Source of the DNA: Bacillota bacterium
Lineage (GTDB): Bacteria > Bacillota > Bacilli > Alicyclobacillales > SLC66
Direction: 5' to 3'
Assembly (NCBI GenBank): GCA_021799325.1
Contig: JAJZAS010000028.1
Span: 1-11,038, forward strand
DNA length: 11,038 bases
Shown here piece after piece: positions 1 to 5,322 of this stretch. How positions within the stretch are numbered: position 1 is the first letter of the stretch; each line of letters starts with the position of its first letter. The position numbers and the translations under genes were made by a program. The notes beneath the pieces are model-generated. The model searched no databases. It was not told the DNA's origin and worked only from the letters and a program-made list of their open reading frames with translations.

Positions 1-163
1 CCTCGCCTAGAAGGGCGTTATAGAGTTGGCGTCCTGCTTCAAACCGTGCCTCCAAGATTCGTTCCTGGCGGCGAGTGACCGATAGCGGAACTTCGCAAAC
101 AAAAGAAGGCGTCTTACTTTTAGACGTTTTTTTGGTTTTCGATGTATTGCTTGATGACGGCAA
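1..163 (-). CDS. tnpB: TnpB-type RNA-guided nuclease / IS605 OrfB, N-terminal fragment
   Basis: Only the first ~54 codons are in the window; the gene continues beyond the left edge. In the frame starting at a TTG at 161-163 the protein reads with a Lys/Ser/Thr-rich leader, then FVCEVPLSVTRRQERILEAR and FEAGRQLYNALLGE. That pattern (basic residues, then a helix ending in LYNALLGE) is typical of the N-terminus of many IS605 OrfB/TnpB proteins. It overlaps the 3' end of tnpA by 44 bases in another frame, consistent with translational coupling. No ATG is available and no good Shine-Dalgarno sequence precedes the TTG, so the start is uncertain. TnpB proteins are RNA-guided DNA nucleases that help keep the element at its donor site. 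The catalytic RuvC and zinc-ribbon parts are outside the window, so I cannot say whether this copy is intact. Confidence 0.7.
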   Translation of the reverse strand, partial: MPSSSNTSKTKKTSKSKTPSFVCEVPLSVTRRQERILEARFEAGRQLYNALLGE

Positions 164-512
164 GCGGGGCACATCCCACGGTGGAGACAAAATAAGAATT
201 TGTCCAAAGCGTTGGCAAACGACTTTTTAGCCAAGGATACTCTTGACGCAAGTGATGGGAACTGCGCCCTTTCATCAAACGAATGAGACGATGGATGCCG
301 AACTGGGGATCAACCTCGATGAGCAGGTGAACGTGATCCGGCATGACCTCCAGTTCGATGATCTCCGCTTGGCGCTCTTCTGCCACTTCGTGCAGGATCG
401 CTTTTAGCCGCTCCTCCACTTCACTGGTGAGCACGCGACGACGATACTTCGGGCACCAAACGACATGGTATTTGCAAGAATAGACAATGTTGTGATTGGA
501 TTTATATTCCAT
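120..512 (-). CDS. tnpA: IS200/IS605-family Y1 transposase TnpA
   Basis: A 130-residue single-domain Y1 HUH transposase that cuts and rejoins single-stranded DNA at the element ends, normally working as a dimer on the lagging-strand template. The metal-binding HUH motif is seen as H60-V-H62 in MPDHVHLLIEV, and the nucleophilic tyrosine is Y123 in the C-terminal helix (VIKQYIENQK). The N-terminus HNIVYSCKYHVVWCPKYRRR is also typical of the family. Length is normal, with no frameshift or missing catalytic residue, so the gene looks functional. The ATG at 510-512 has no evident ribosome binding site, which fits the known weak translation of these transposases. Its 3' end overlaps the presumed tnpB start. 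Confidence 0.95.
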   Translation of the reverse strand: MEYKSNHNIVYSCKYHVVWCPKYRRRVLTSEVEERLKAILHEVAEERQAEIIELEVMPDHVHLLIEVDPQFGIHRLIRLMKGRSSHHLRQEYPWLKSRLPTLWTNSYFVSTVGCAPLAVIKQYIENQKNV

Positions 513-611
513 ATTATTAGTATATCAAAGTGATCTGTATACTGCCGACTCAAAAGACAAAAGATTCGCCTAACGGCGAGCCGCCTTACTGCGTGCCCCG
601 TAGGGGTATAT

Positions 612-636
612 CCCCAGCACTGAAGTGTGGGGCTTT
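612..636 (-). repeat. IS left-end subterminal hairpin with AAAG guide
   Basis: On the minus strand AAAG is followed at once by an imperfect palindrome: a CCCCA/TGGGG outer stem, a CAC/GTG inner stem, a small loop, and one extrahelical base between the stems. A stem with a bulged base near the end is the structure TnpA recognises in IS200/IS605 elements. The AAAG at the 5' foot can pair with a TTAC cleavage site, present 12 bases further upstream at 649-652. I infer the role from position and form. Confidence 0.7.
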
Positions 637-670
637 ACGGCACATTTGGTAAAATCCCTGCAGAAAAGCA

Positions 671-925
671 TTATGATCGGTGTAATGGTGGGACTGGTCT
701 TAGGAGGGCATCCGCATCCTCCTCCAGGCTCACCATTTTCTGATCTATTAGCGATTTGGCGTCATGAACGCCTTGGTTGTACAAATAGGGGCCAATTTCC
801 TTTACAATAAAATCCAACCAGTTGAGTGCAGCCAGATCACCCATGTCTTCTCCATATTCCTTGACCGCATAATCCTTGATTTGATGAATGATATGATCCT
901 TTTCTTCTTTCCCCAATTTGATCAA
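671..925 (-). CDS. DUF2164 family small protein
   Basis: An 84-residue acidic, helical protein with no membrane segment. The sequence IKLGKEEKDHIIHQIKDYAV, then GDLAALNWLDFIVKEIGPY, then YNQGVHDAKSLIDQKMVSLEED matches the DUF2164 family as I know it, in length and in the order of conserved blocks (GDLAA, GPYLYNQ). Its function is unknown; the short C-terminal tail LLRPVPPLHRS is not conserved in my memory. Two adjacent TTG codons (928 and 925) could start it. I prefer the second because AGGTGA (933-938) is 7 bases from it and only 4 from the first. An IS element lies 22 bases downstream, so any native terminator has probably been displaced. Its neighbour upstream, the endopeptidase gene, ends 68 bases away. 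Confidence 0.85.
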   Translation of the reverse strand: MIKLGKEEKDHIIHQIKDYAVKEYGEDMGDLAALNWLDFIVKEIGPYLYNQGVHDAKSLIDQKMVSLEEDADALLRPVPPLHRS

Positions 926-993
926 CAATAAATCACCTACATACTAGACATTTTTTTCTATTTTACACTACAAACATGTACTAAGCATAACGC

Positions 994-1821
994 TTATGCC
1001 GGGGGACGCACACCGTTCAGTAAATCCCATGTATTCAGTCCGAAGGTGTATTGAAAATGCGGGTAATCCACAATAGCCCTAAAAGTACCGCCCCACTTCA
1101 ATCCTGCCTGTTCCCCAAGTGCCCCCATTTGTTTGAACTTGGCCACGTCCGTCAACATTTTCCCCTGTTCAAAAGGCGCTGCATCAAACGCAAGTCCCCA
1201 ATTATGATAGGAGTCGCCTCCTCTCGCGTTTGTCACAATTTGTCCCGGCGCCCATCTTCCTTGCGCGTACAACTTGTCTTCTTCATCCCAACTACGAAAT
1301 GCAGTGATGATTCTAACGTCCATATTGTTTTTTTTCGTCAATTCCAAAAACTTTCTTGCCATGGCGGCAACTCGAGGATTCAAACTACTCAGTTCGATCG
1401 AAGTGGGCCTTGTTTCAAAATGATCTTTAGGATGGGGATTAAATAATTTTTGACGAGTTCTTGGGTCCACGATTTGGGTGGGGTATAAGCCATTTTCTGA
1501 TTGAAATCTGCGTACCGCTTCTTCTGTTTTCGGCCCGTACCAGCCGTCTACGGTGCCAGAATAGAGCCCTCTGCTTTTCAGCAATTTTTGAACAGCCATC
1601 ACATTGTTATTTAGCACTTTCCATGTGATTGCATTCGTCGTACCACTGGGGTCAATCGTAAAGCGATCCTGAAAATTTTTTAAAGCGTCACTCGTCTTCT
1701 TATCAAACACACCATTTGTAGGAAATTCATTGTAATTTAGCGCAAGACCGTTCAAATTCAATTGCAGCCATGTGACATACGTTCCTCTTGAGCCTTCTTG
1801 AAGAACAGGAAGATCCGCCAT
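994..1821 (-). CDS. Peptidoglycan endopeptidase: two PG-binding domains + VanY/CwlK-like M15 peptidase
   Basis: A 275-residue zinc peptidase predicted to cut the peptide stem of peptidoglycan, most like L-alanyl-D-glutamate endopeptidases (CwlK and phage lysins) or VanY-type enzymes. Residues ~5-71 and ~72-127 are two tandem PG_binding_1 repeats; the second shows the hallmark GTVDGWYGPKTEEAVRRFQ. Residues ~145-265 are the M15 catalytic domain: SYHNWGLAFD gives H206 and D213, and DYPHFQY gives H255 as the zinc ligands, with GLKWGG before the last. The start is set at the ATG at 1819-1821 because AGAAGG lies 9 bases upstream; a 16-codon upstream extension has no ribosome binding site. No signal peptide or lipobox is visible, which resembles phage endolysins or spore/mother-cell lysis enzymes. 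No phage genes are nearby. It lies 75 bases after the LysR gene and may be co-transcribed or separate. Confidence 0.88.
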   Translation of the reverse strand: MADLPVLQEGSRGTYVTWLQLNLNGLALNYNEFPTNGVFDKKTSDALKNFQDRFTIDPSGTTNAITWKVLNNNVMAVQKLLKSRGLYSGTVDGWYGPKTEEAVRRFQSENGLYPTQIVDPRTRQKLFNPHPKDHFETRPTSIELSSLNPRVAAMARKFLELTKKNNMDVRIITAFRSWDEEDKLYAQGRWAPGQIVTNARGGDSYHNWGLAFDAAPFEQGKMLTDVAKFKQMGALGEQAGLKWGGTFRAIVDYPHFQYTFGLNTWDLLNGVRPPA

Positions 1822-1896
1822 CCCAATCACCCTTCTTTGCGTTAACGTTATTACCATATCTATGGGCATAGGCGAAAAACCGTTCCACTTTTGTCC

Positions 1897-2793
1897 TCAT
1901 TCCAGTTGCCCCGCAGCTAGCATAAGAAATTCTCGAAATGCTTCCACCACTTTGGGTTCAAATCCGACCTCCCGATGCAATAAATAAAACTTCCTCATGC
2001 TGTCCACCTGCAGTTGCTCAAGAGGAATCTGACAAATTTTCCGCTGTTGAATTTCCTCTTGGACGGTGAGTTCAGACAAAATGGACAGTCCAAGACCGGC
2101 TGCCACCGATTCCTTAATCGCCTGAGTGCTACTGAATTCCATCACAAAAGCTGGTTCAATGCCTGCAGACTTCAACAATGCATCAGCTGCAGTGCGGGTT
2201 CCAGACCCACGTTCCCGCAACACCCAAGTGACAGATGAGAGTTCCTGAACATCCACTTTATCTGCGTCTTCACAGGAATATCGGGGACTTGCAATGATCA
2301 CCATTCGATCACTCATTAATTCACTTACGCTGATTCCAGGCAAATCAACATCCCCTTCGACCACACCCAGGTCAATGGCATTCATACTCACCATTTCAGC
2401 TACGTTTTCCGTATTGGAGATGTGAATAGAGGGTCTGACTTCAGGGTGCGAACGGCAAAAATCTGCCATGATATGAGGCAAAATGTATTCTCCAAATGTA
2501 TAACTGGCACCTACTATCAACGAACCTGTGATCAGTTCCCGCAAATCATCCAGCGTTCGCTGCATCATGCCGTAGATCGCGCTAATCTGTTGACCGTAAT
2601 GATGAACGATCTCTCCTGCTCGCGTAGGCGACACCATTTTCGTATTCCGATCCAATAGTTTGACTCCTAGTTCATTTTCCAGAGATTTGATCTGTTGACT
2701 GACAGCAGGCTGCGACATGTTCAACTCTTCAGCAGCACGCGAAAAATTCCCATGTTGCACCACAGATAAAAACACTTCCAGTTTCACATCCAC
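1897..2793 (-). CDS. LysR-family transcriptional regulator (CysL-like)
   Basis: A 298-residue LysR regulator with N-terminal winged helix-turn-helix (FSRAAEELNMSQPAVSQQIK, ~residues 17-36, followed by ENELGVKLLDR) and a C-terminal effector-binding domain of the periplasmic-binding-protein type (~88-290). The segment VLRERGSGTRTAAD resembles the CysL-type effector domain group (B. subtilis CysL/YwfK activates sulfite reductase), but the ligand cannot be read from sequence. The start is placed at the GTG at 2791-2793 because AGGTGA (2799-2804) lies 5 bases away; the longer reading from 2802 begins inside that ribosome binding site. Only 31 bases separate it from the end of the ApbE gene, so it is probably the last gene of the reductase/flavin transferase operon rather than divergently placed as most LysR genes are. 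Autoregulation and control of this operon are possible but unproven. Confidence 0.9.
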   Translation of the reverse strand: MDVKLEVFLSVVQHGNFSRAAEELNMSQPAVSQQIKSLENELGVKLLDRNTKMVSPTRAGEIVHHYGQQISAIYGMMQRTLDDLRELITGSLIVGASYTFGEYILPHIMADFCRSHPEVRPSIHISNTENVAEMVSMNAIDLGVVEGDVDLPGISVSELMSDRMVIIASPRYSCEDADKVDVQELSSVTWVLRERGSGTRTAADALLKSAGIEPAFVMEFSSTQAIKESVAAGLGLSILSELTVQEEIQQRKICQIPLEQLQVDSMRKFYLLHREVGFEPKVVEAFREFLMLAAGQLE

Positions 2794-2824
2794 GTTTATC
2801 ACCTATTTGTTTATCTTATCAATT

Positions 2825-3790
2825 CTATCTTGCCTTTAACGGCCGTACGCTGCTTACATCCGGCGTAACCCAAATCAACTGTTCAGCCAGAGTAGGAGTG
2901 AACATCAACCTCTTTTTTTCGTCGATCACCAGATAACGAGCCTGTTCGTCTCGCCACCACTCATCACCGATAAACACTCTTTTCGTTAGAATTTCCGCCA
3001 TTGCTGCCTCTGTTCCCAAAGCCGTTACACTCATTACCTCAGAATGAACTGGCTCCCCCGTTCTGGGATCGATGAGATGATGCATTTCGCGTCCCTCATG
3101 CTTCCACTTACGGCGCCATTTTGAACTGGTACAAACCGCCACTAATGCTTCAGTCACCCTGATGGCAGCAAAAATCTCTTTTGGGGAAAATGGGTTTTCC
3201 ACCCCCACGCTCCAAGGTTCCCCGTTCTCCTGACACCCGTAAAGTAGCACATCCCCGCCTGCATTGACCAAAAAGCCCGCAAGCTCATCTTTTGAGAAAG
3301 TTTGCAGCACGAGGTTCGCCAAAAAGTCGACGGTATAGCCTTTTCCAATGCCTCCAAGATCAATTGGCGCATTTAATTCAATGACATGCTCATCATGCCA
3401 GATAAAAAGCGGGTTATCTCTTCGACCATCAACGCCTTGTTCTGAATCTCCCGTTTCAAGAACACCAACATACCCGATTGATTGCAGCACACGAATGACT
3501 CGAGGATCAAAGAGTCCGTGACTCCATTCATACGCCTCCTGTGTTTTTTTCAAGACGCTTGCCATTAACGTCGAGACCCTAATCGCTTCTCCTACATGCG
3601 CATTGAGAAAGGAGAGTTCGCTGTCTATTCTAAACCGGGACATGCATTGTTCCAAGGTTTCTGTCGTCAAGCGTAAACGCTTAAAGAGCAATTTGATCTG
3701 ATTCTCGAGTGGTTCGTCCGCATGAGCGAAGTCCAAACGAATCGAGAAAGTGGAATTCATCGCTTGATAGCTATCTGTAAAAAAAGGCAT
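2825..3790 (-). CDS. apbE: ApbE family FAD:protein FMN transferase
   Basis: A 321-residue flavin transferase that hydrolyses FAD and attaches FMN covalently to Ser/Thr of a target protein. Family blocks appear in order: AMNSTFSIRLD at the N-terminus, MSRFRIDSELSFLN (50-63), HGLFDP (91-96), DLGGIGKGYTVD (144-155), NAGGD (176-180), HHLIDPRTGEP (237-247), and TEAAMAEILTK (260-270). In the last block Glu266 replaces the Asp of the classical ADA(L/I)ST form; acidic substitution is seen in other Bacillota members. There is no signal peptide, lipobox or membrane segment, unlike many extracytoplasmic ApbE proteins. The gene lies 12 bases after the preceding small gene, with that gene's TAG stop in the same frame. 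GGGAGG directly abuts the ATG, an unusually short spacing; no other start fits, since the conserved domain begins at residue ~10. The partner protein is not evident but is probably encoded upstream. Confidence 0.93.
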   Translation of the reverse strand: MPFFTDSYQAMNSTFSIRLDFAHADEPLENQIKLLFKRLRLTTETLEQCMSRFRIDSELSFLNAHVGEAIRVSTLMASVLKKTQEAYEWSHGLFDPRVIRVLQSIGYVGVLETGDSEQGVDGRRDNPLFIWHDEHVIELNAPIDLGGIGKGYTVDFLANLVLQTFSKDELAGFLVNAGGDVLLYGCQENGEPWSVGVENPFSPKEIFAAIRVTEALVAVCTSSKWRRKWKHEGREMHHLIDPRTGEPVHSEVMSVTALGTEAAMAEILTKRVFIGDEWWRDEQARYLVIDEKKRLMFTPTLAEQLIWVTPDVSSVRPLKAR

Positions 3791-3802
3791 CCTCCCACCC
3801 GC

Positions 3803-4177
3803 CTAATACACTACGCCAGATGCGCTTGTCACCGTTTGCGTTGCTGGCGGCATCGTTATGTTTGGTGTGGGGACGGTAAAATTGACATGACTACTTGCCC
3901 CTACGGTCAATTGCTGATTCATTTTCGCGATCTGCGCATTCAGCTGATAAGTGCTTTTTTCAAGCAAATACAACTGCTTATAGACAGCGCTCACCTGCTG
4001 TTGCATCGAATGACTGCCCGCGCTGCTTCTAGGGGAGGTGCCTGAAACGGAGCTGTTCGATAAGATAGAGTATAGAAAACTCCCAAAAAGCGCCACCCCT
4101 GTCAATCCGCCTACCACATGCAATGTCAAACGTTTGGGTTTATTAGTCGCCAAATCCGTCACCTCTATCGTGTCCAT
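3803..4177 (-). CDS. Small membrane-anchored coiled-coil protein B of the FRD-ApbE cluster
   Basis: I do not recognise a family. The 124-residue protein has a short N-terminal segment with basic residues (NKPKR, 12-16), one hydrophobic segment (~20-40: LHVVGGLTGVALFGSFLYSI), a Ser-rich linker (~41-56), a Gln-rich helical stretch likely to form a coiled coil (~58-90: MQQQVSAVYKQLYLLEKSTY onward), and a Pro/Thr/Val-rich tail ending TVTSASGVVY. A signal-anchor topology with the coiled coil outside is likely. AGGAG (4187-4191) 9 bases upstream supports the ATG at 4175-4177; the gene overlaps the previous one by 35 bases, and that ribosome binding site lies in the neighbour's TGA codons. Its stop is 12 bases before apbE and in frame with it. 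The tail motif TVTSASG repeats that of protein A (TVTGASG). Inferred role: structural or electron-carrying partner of the heme protein, perhaps an ApbE target; no FMN_bind domain is seen. Confidence 0.75.
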   Translation of the reverse strand: MDTIEVTDLATNKPKRLTLHVVGGLTGVALFGSFLYSILSNSSVSGTSPRSSAGSHSMQQQVSAVYKQLYLLEKSTYQLNAQIAKMNQQLTVGASSHVNFTVPTPNITMPPATQTVTSASGVVY

Positions 4178-4547
4178 GTCCAGAAGCTCCTGTCACCGTA
4201 TGTACCTGGGGACGGCTTGCCACTGCCTGCCACTTTTGCACCGCGTTTTGCAACGTCAGGTTTTCTGTTTGTGCAGTCTGTAACAGTGACACCAGTCTTT
4301 TATTTTGATTCTTCCAAGTCAACGCTTCCGTCTGTAATTTTTGCAGGCTCTGTTCCGCCATCAGATTTTTTGCCTGCAACTGAGCAATCGTCGATTGCAT
4401 AGTAGAAAGCACATGAGTATAACTACCACTCTGCAAACTAGTAGAACTGGTTACAGCACTTCCATTTGCAGCAGAATGCCCCAACACCCACAGTGGCACT
4501 GCGGCACCAACTCCCATGGCGATGAGAGAAACTCTTTTTACCCACAT
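4143..4547 (-). CDS. Small secreted or membrane-anchored coiled-coil protein A of the FRD-ApbE cluster
   Basis: No recognised family. The 134-residue protein starts MWVKRVSLIAMGVGAAVPLW, a short basic N-region and hydrophobic core that could be a signal peptide or uncleaved anchor (possible cleavage near HSAANG, ~24-29). A Ser/Thr-rich linker (~30-45) leads to a long Leu/Gln-rich helix with heptad-like spacing (~46-107), then TVTGASG (117-123) and an unusual Gly/His/Asp tail, HGHDRGDGFGD. The ATG is supported by AGGGG 8 bases upstream. It begins 15 bases after the ferric-reductase-like gene and overlaps protein B by 35 bases, so all are probably co-translated. TGAS fits the core (S/T)GA(S/T) of ApbE flavinylation sites, though the usual following residues and the FMN_bind fold are missing. 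The tail is coded by the overlap region, so its odd composition may partly reflect two-frame coding. Confidence 0.78.
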   Translation of the reverse strand: MWVKRVSLIAMGVGAAVPLWVLGHSAANGSAVTSSTSLQSGSYTHVLSTMQSTIAQLQAKNLMAEQSLQKLQTEALTWKNQNKRLVSLLQTAQTENLTLQNAVQKWQAVASRPQVHTVTGASGHGHDRGDGFGD

Positions 4548-4562
4548 GAAATCAACCCCTGT

Positions 4563-5258
4563 TTACTTCTCTTGAAGCGGTATTTTTTTTGCAGCGCGGA
4601 GTGGCCTCACCCAGTACCGCCACATCAACAACCCGATGACGAGAATTCCTGTAAAAAGATACATGTCAAAAAGATTGAACGCATCGGTTCCCGCAAACAT
4701 TCCATGTATCCAGACCGCGGCCCATATAAAAGGGGCGATTCGGTGGATTTTCAGCCACGTACTGCGAAAAACGCCAGGCCAAAGCGAAGTGAGCAGTACG
4801 ATCACCAACATGCCGAGGCAAAGTGATCCAAATAGCATAGCGTATGGGCGATAATGTGCTCCTAGAGGCAAAAAGATATTAATCGGCAACACGCCAGACT
4901 TGGCGTCAAGTACCGTAAATACCAAATGGGTGGTTAAAAGTGAAATAAAAATAGGTATGATTGCCTGATGCCACGGCAACATCATTTTCGAGGATTGCCA
5001 GGTGTCTTTATTGCGGGGATGGCTTAACAAGAGACCAAGTATCACGGTCACCGTAAGCATCAGATAGGAAGCCACAGCAGCAGCTCGGCTCACCAGCCAA
5101 AATGATTGGGTGGCATAAAGCGGGTTTTGAGAGAGCACCCACACCGCAAATCCGGTCAACAACGCCACTACCAGCCAAACGGCAAGCCATACGCCTAGCG
5201 GCACAGATGTCTTGAAGGATAACGAAGATTTTTTTTTGGATTCCATTCGCGATATCAC
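4563..5258 (-). CDS. Ferric-reductase-like bis-heme b transmembrane protein
   Basis: A 231-residue membrane protein with about six hydrophobic segments (~20-42, 53-79, 97-117, 138-160, 171-188, 198-216), matching the size and layout of the ferric reductase-like transmembrane domain (MsrQ/YedZ-like). Candidate heme ligands are H97 and H111 in WHQAIIPIFISLLTTH (14 apart) and H172 and H185 in KIHRIAPFIWAAVWIH (13 apart), the expected pattern for two stacked b hemes across the membrane. No FAD or NAD(P)H domain is fused, so electrons must come from quinol or a partner flavoprotein. The start is set at the GTG at 5256-5258 because AAGGAG (5267-5272) is 8 bases upstream; the longer reading from 5267 begins within that site. 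It is first in a cluster with two small membrane proteins and ApbE, which points to transmembrane electron transfer to or from a covalently bound flavin. It is not an MsrPQ operon, since no MsrP gene is adjacent. Confidence 0.88.
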   Translation of the reverse strand: MISRMESKKKSSLSFKTSVPLGVWLAVWLVVALLTGFAVWVLSQNPLYATQSFWLVSRAAAVASYLMLTVTVILGLLLSHPRNKDTWQSSKMMLPWHQAIIPIFISLLTTHLVFTVLDAKSGVLPINIFLPLGAHYRPYAMLFGSLCLGMLVIVLLTSLWPGVFRSTWLKIHRIAPFIWAAVWIHGMFAGTDAFNLFDMYLFTGILVIGLLMWRYWVRPLRAAKKIPLQEK

Positions 5259-5280
5259 TAATCCCACTCCTTGAATGATT

Positions 5281-5299
5281 CTGATACAAGGATAATCAG
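5281..5299. repeat. Inverted repeat in the leader of the ferric-reductase gene
   Basis: CTGAT and ATCAG arms of five bases flank nine bases, between the candidate -10 and the ribosome binding site of the reductase gene. It could be an operator (for example for the LysR protein at the end of the operon) or a weak hairpin; it does not show a clean T-N11-A core. Confidence 0.3.
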
Positions 5300-5305
5300 A
5301 TTAAA
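5300..5305 (-). promoter_or_regulatory. Candidate -10 element of the ferric-reductase/ApbE operon
   Basis: TTTAAT matches 5 of 6 bases of the -10 consensus. The base positions 17 upstream offer only a poor -35 (3 of 6), as expected for a promoter that needs an activator. The predicted start point is near 5293, about 35 bases before the GTG of the reductase gene. Confidence 0.35.
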
Positions 5306-5322
5306 TGACATCTACGTGAAAA

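Larger units (their letters stand above)
1..648 (-). mobile_element. IS200/IS605-family insertion sequence, left part (tnpA + 5' part of tnpB)
   Basis: Partial element that runs off the left edge of the window; read on the minus strand its left end is at high coordinates. The order is left-end hairpin (612-632), a leader with further small stems, a Y1 transposase gene, then the start of a tnpB-type gene. The putative cleavage tetranucleotide TTAC lies at 649-652 on the minus strand, directly outside the element, and AAAG (633-636) sits at the 5' foot of the hairpin. This is the TTAC/AAAG pairing known for IS608-like elements, as I recall it. There are no terminal inverted repeats or target duplication to look for, because this family moves as single-stranded DNA. 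The element lies 22 bases beyond the stop codon of the DUF2164 gene. The exact left boundary is an inference; the right end is not in the window. Confidence 0.8.

Noticed and set aside
7..234. A 75-codon minus-strand frame overlapping tnpA and tnpB
   Set aside because: It is a third frame across two overlapping IS genes; the tnpA and tnpB frames carry the family motifs and this one does not.
625..810. A 61-codon plus-strand frame from the IS end into the DUF2164 gene
   Set aside because: It spans the insertion boundary and opposes a recognised gene, so it is a chance frame.
985..999. Perfect GCATAA-CGC-TTATGC palindrome over the endopeptidase stop codon
   Set aside because: A six-base stem with no following T-run on either strand, so not a credible terminator; no reason to call it an operator.
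1051..1446. A 131-codon open frame on the plus strand opposite the endopeptidase gene
   Set aside because: It mirrors the conserved M15 domain and shows no recognisable domain or ribosome binding site.
1822..1896. A separate promoter for the endopeptidase gene
   Set aside because: No hexamer pair with acceptable match and 16-18 base spacing was convincing in this 75-base gap.
4090..4200. FMN_bind domain or complete flavinylation motif in the small proteins
   Set aside because: TGAS in protein A matches the core only; the following Thr, the preceding Asp context and the ~70-residue FMN_bind fold are missing, so I did not annotate either protein as a flavoprotein.
4563..5258. MsrQ of a methionine sulfoxide reductase system
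   Set aside because: The fold matches, but no MsrP molybdoenzyme gene is adjacent and the company of ApbE and the small proteins points elsewhere.
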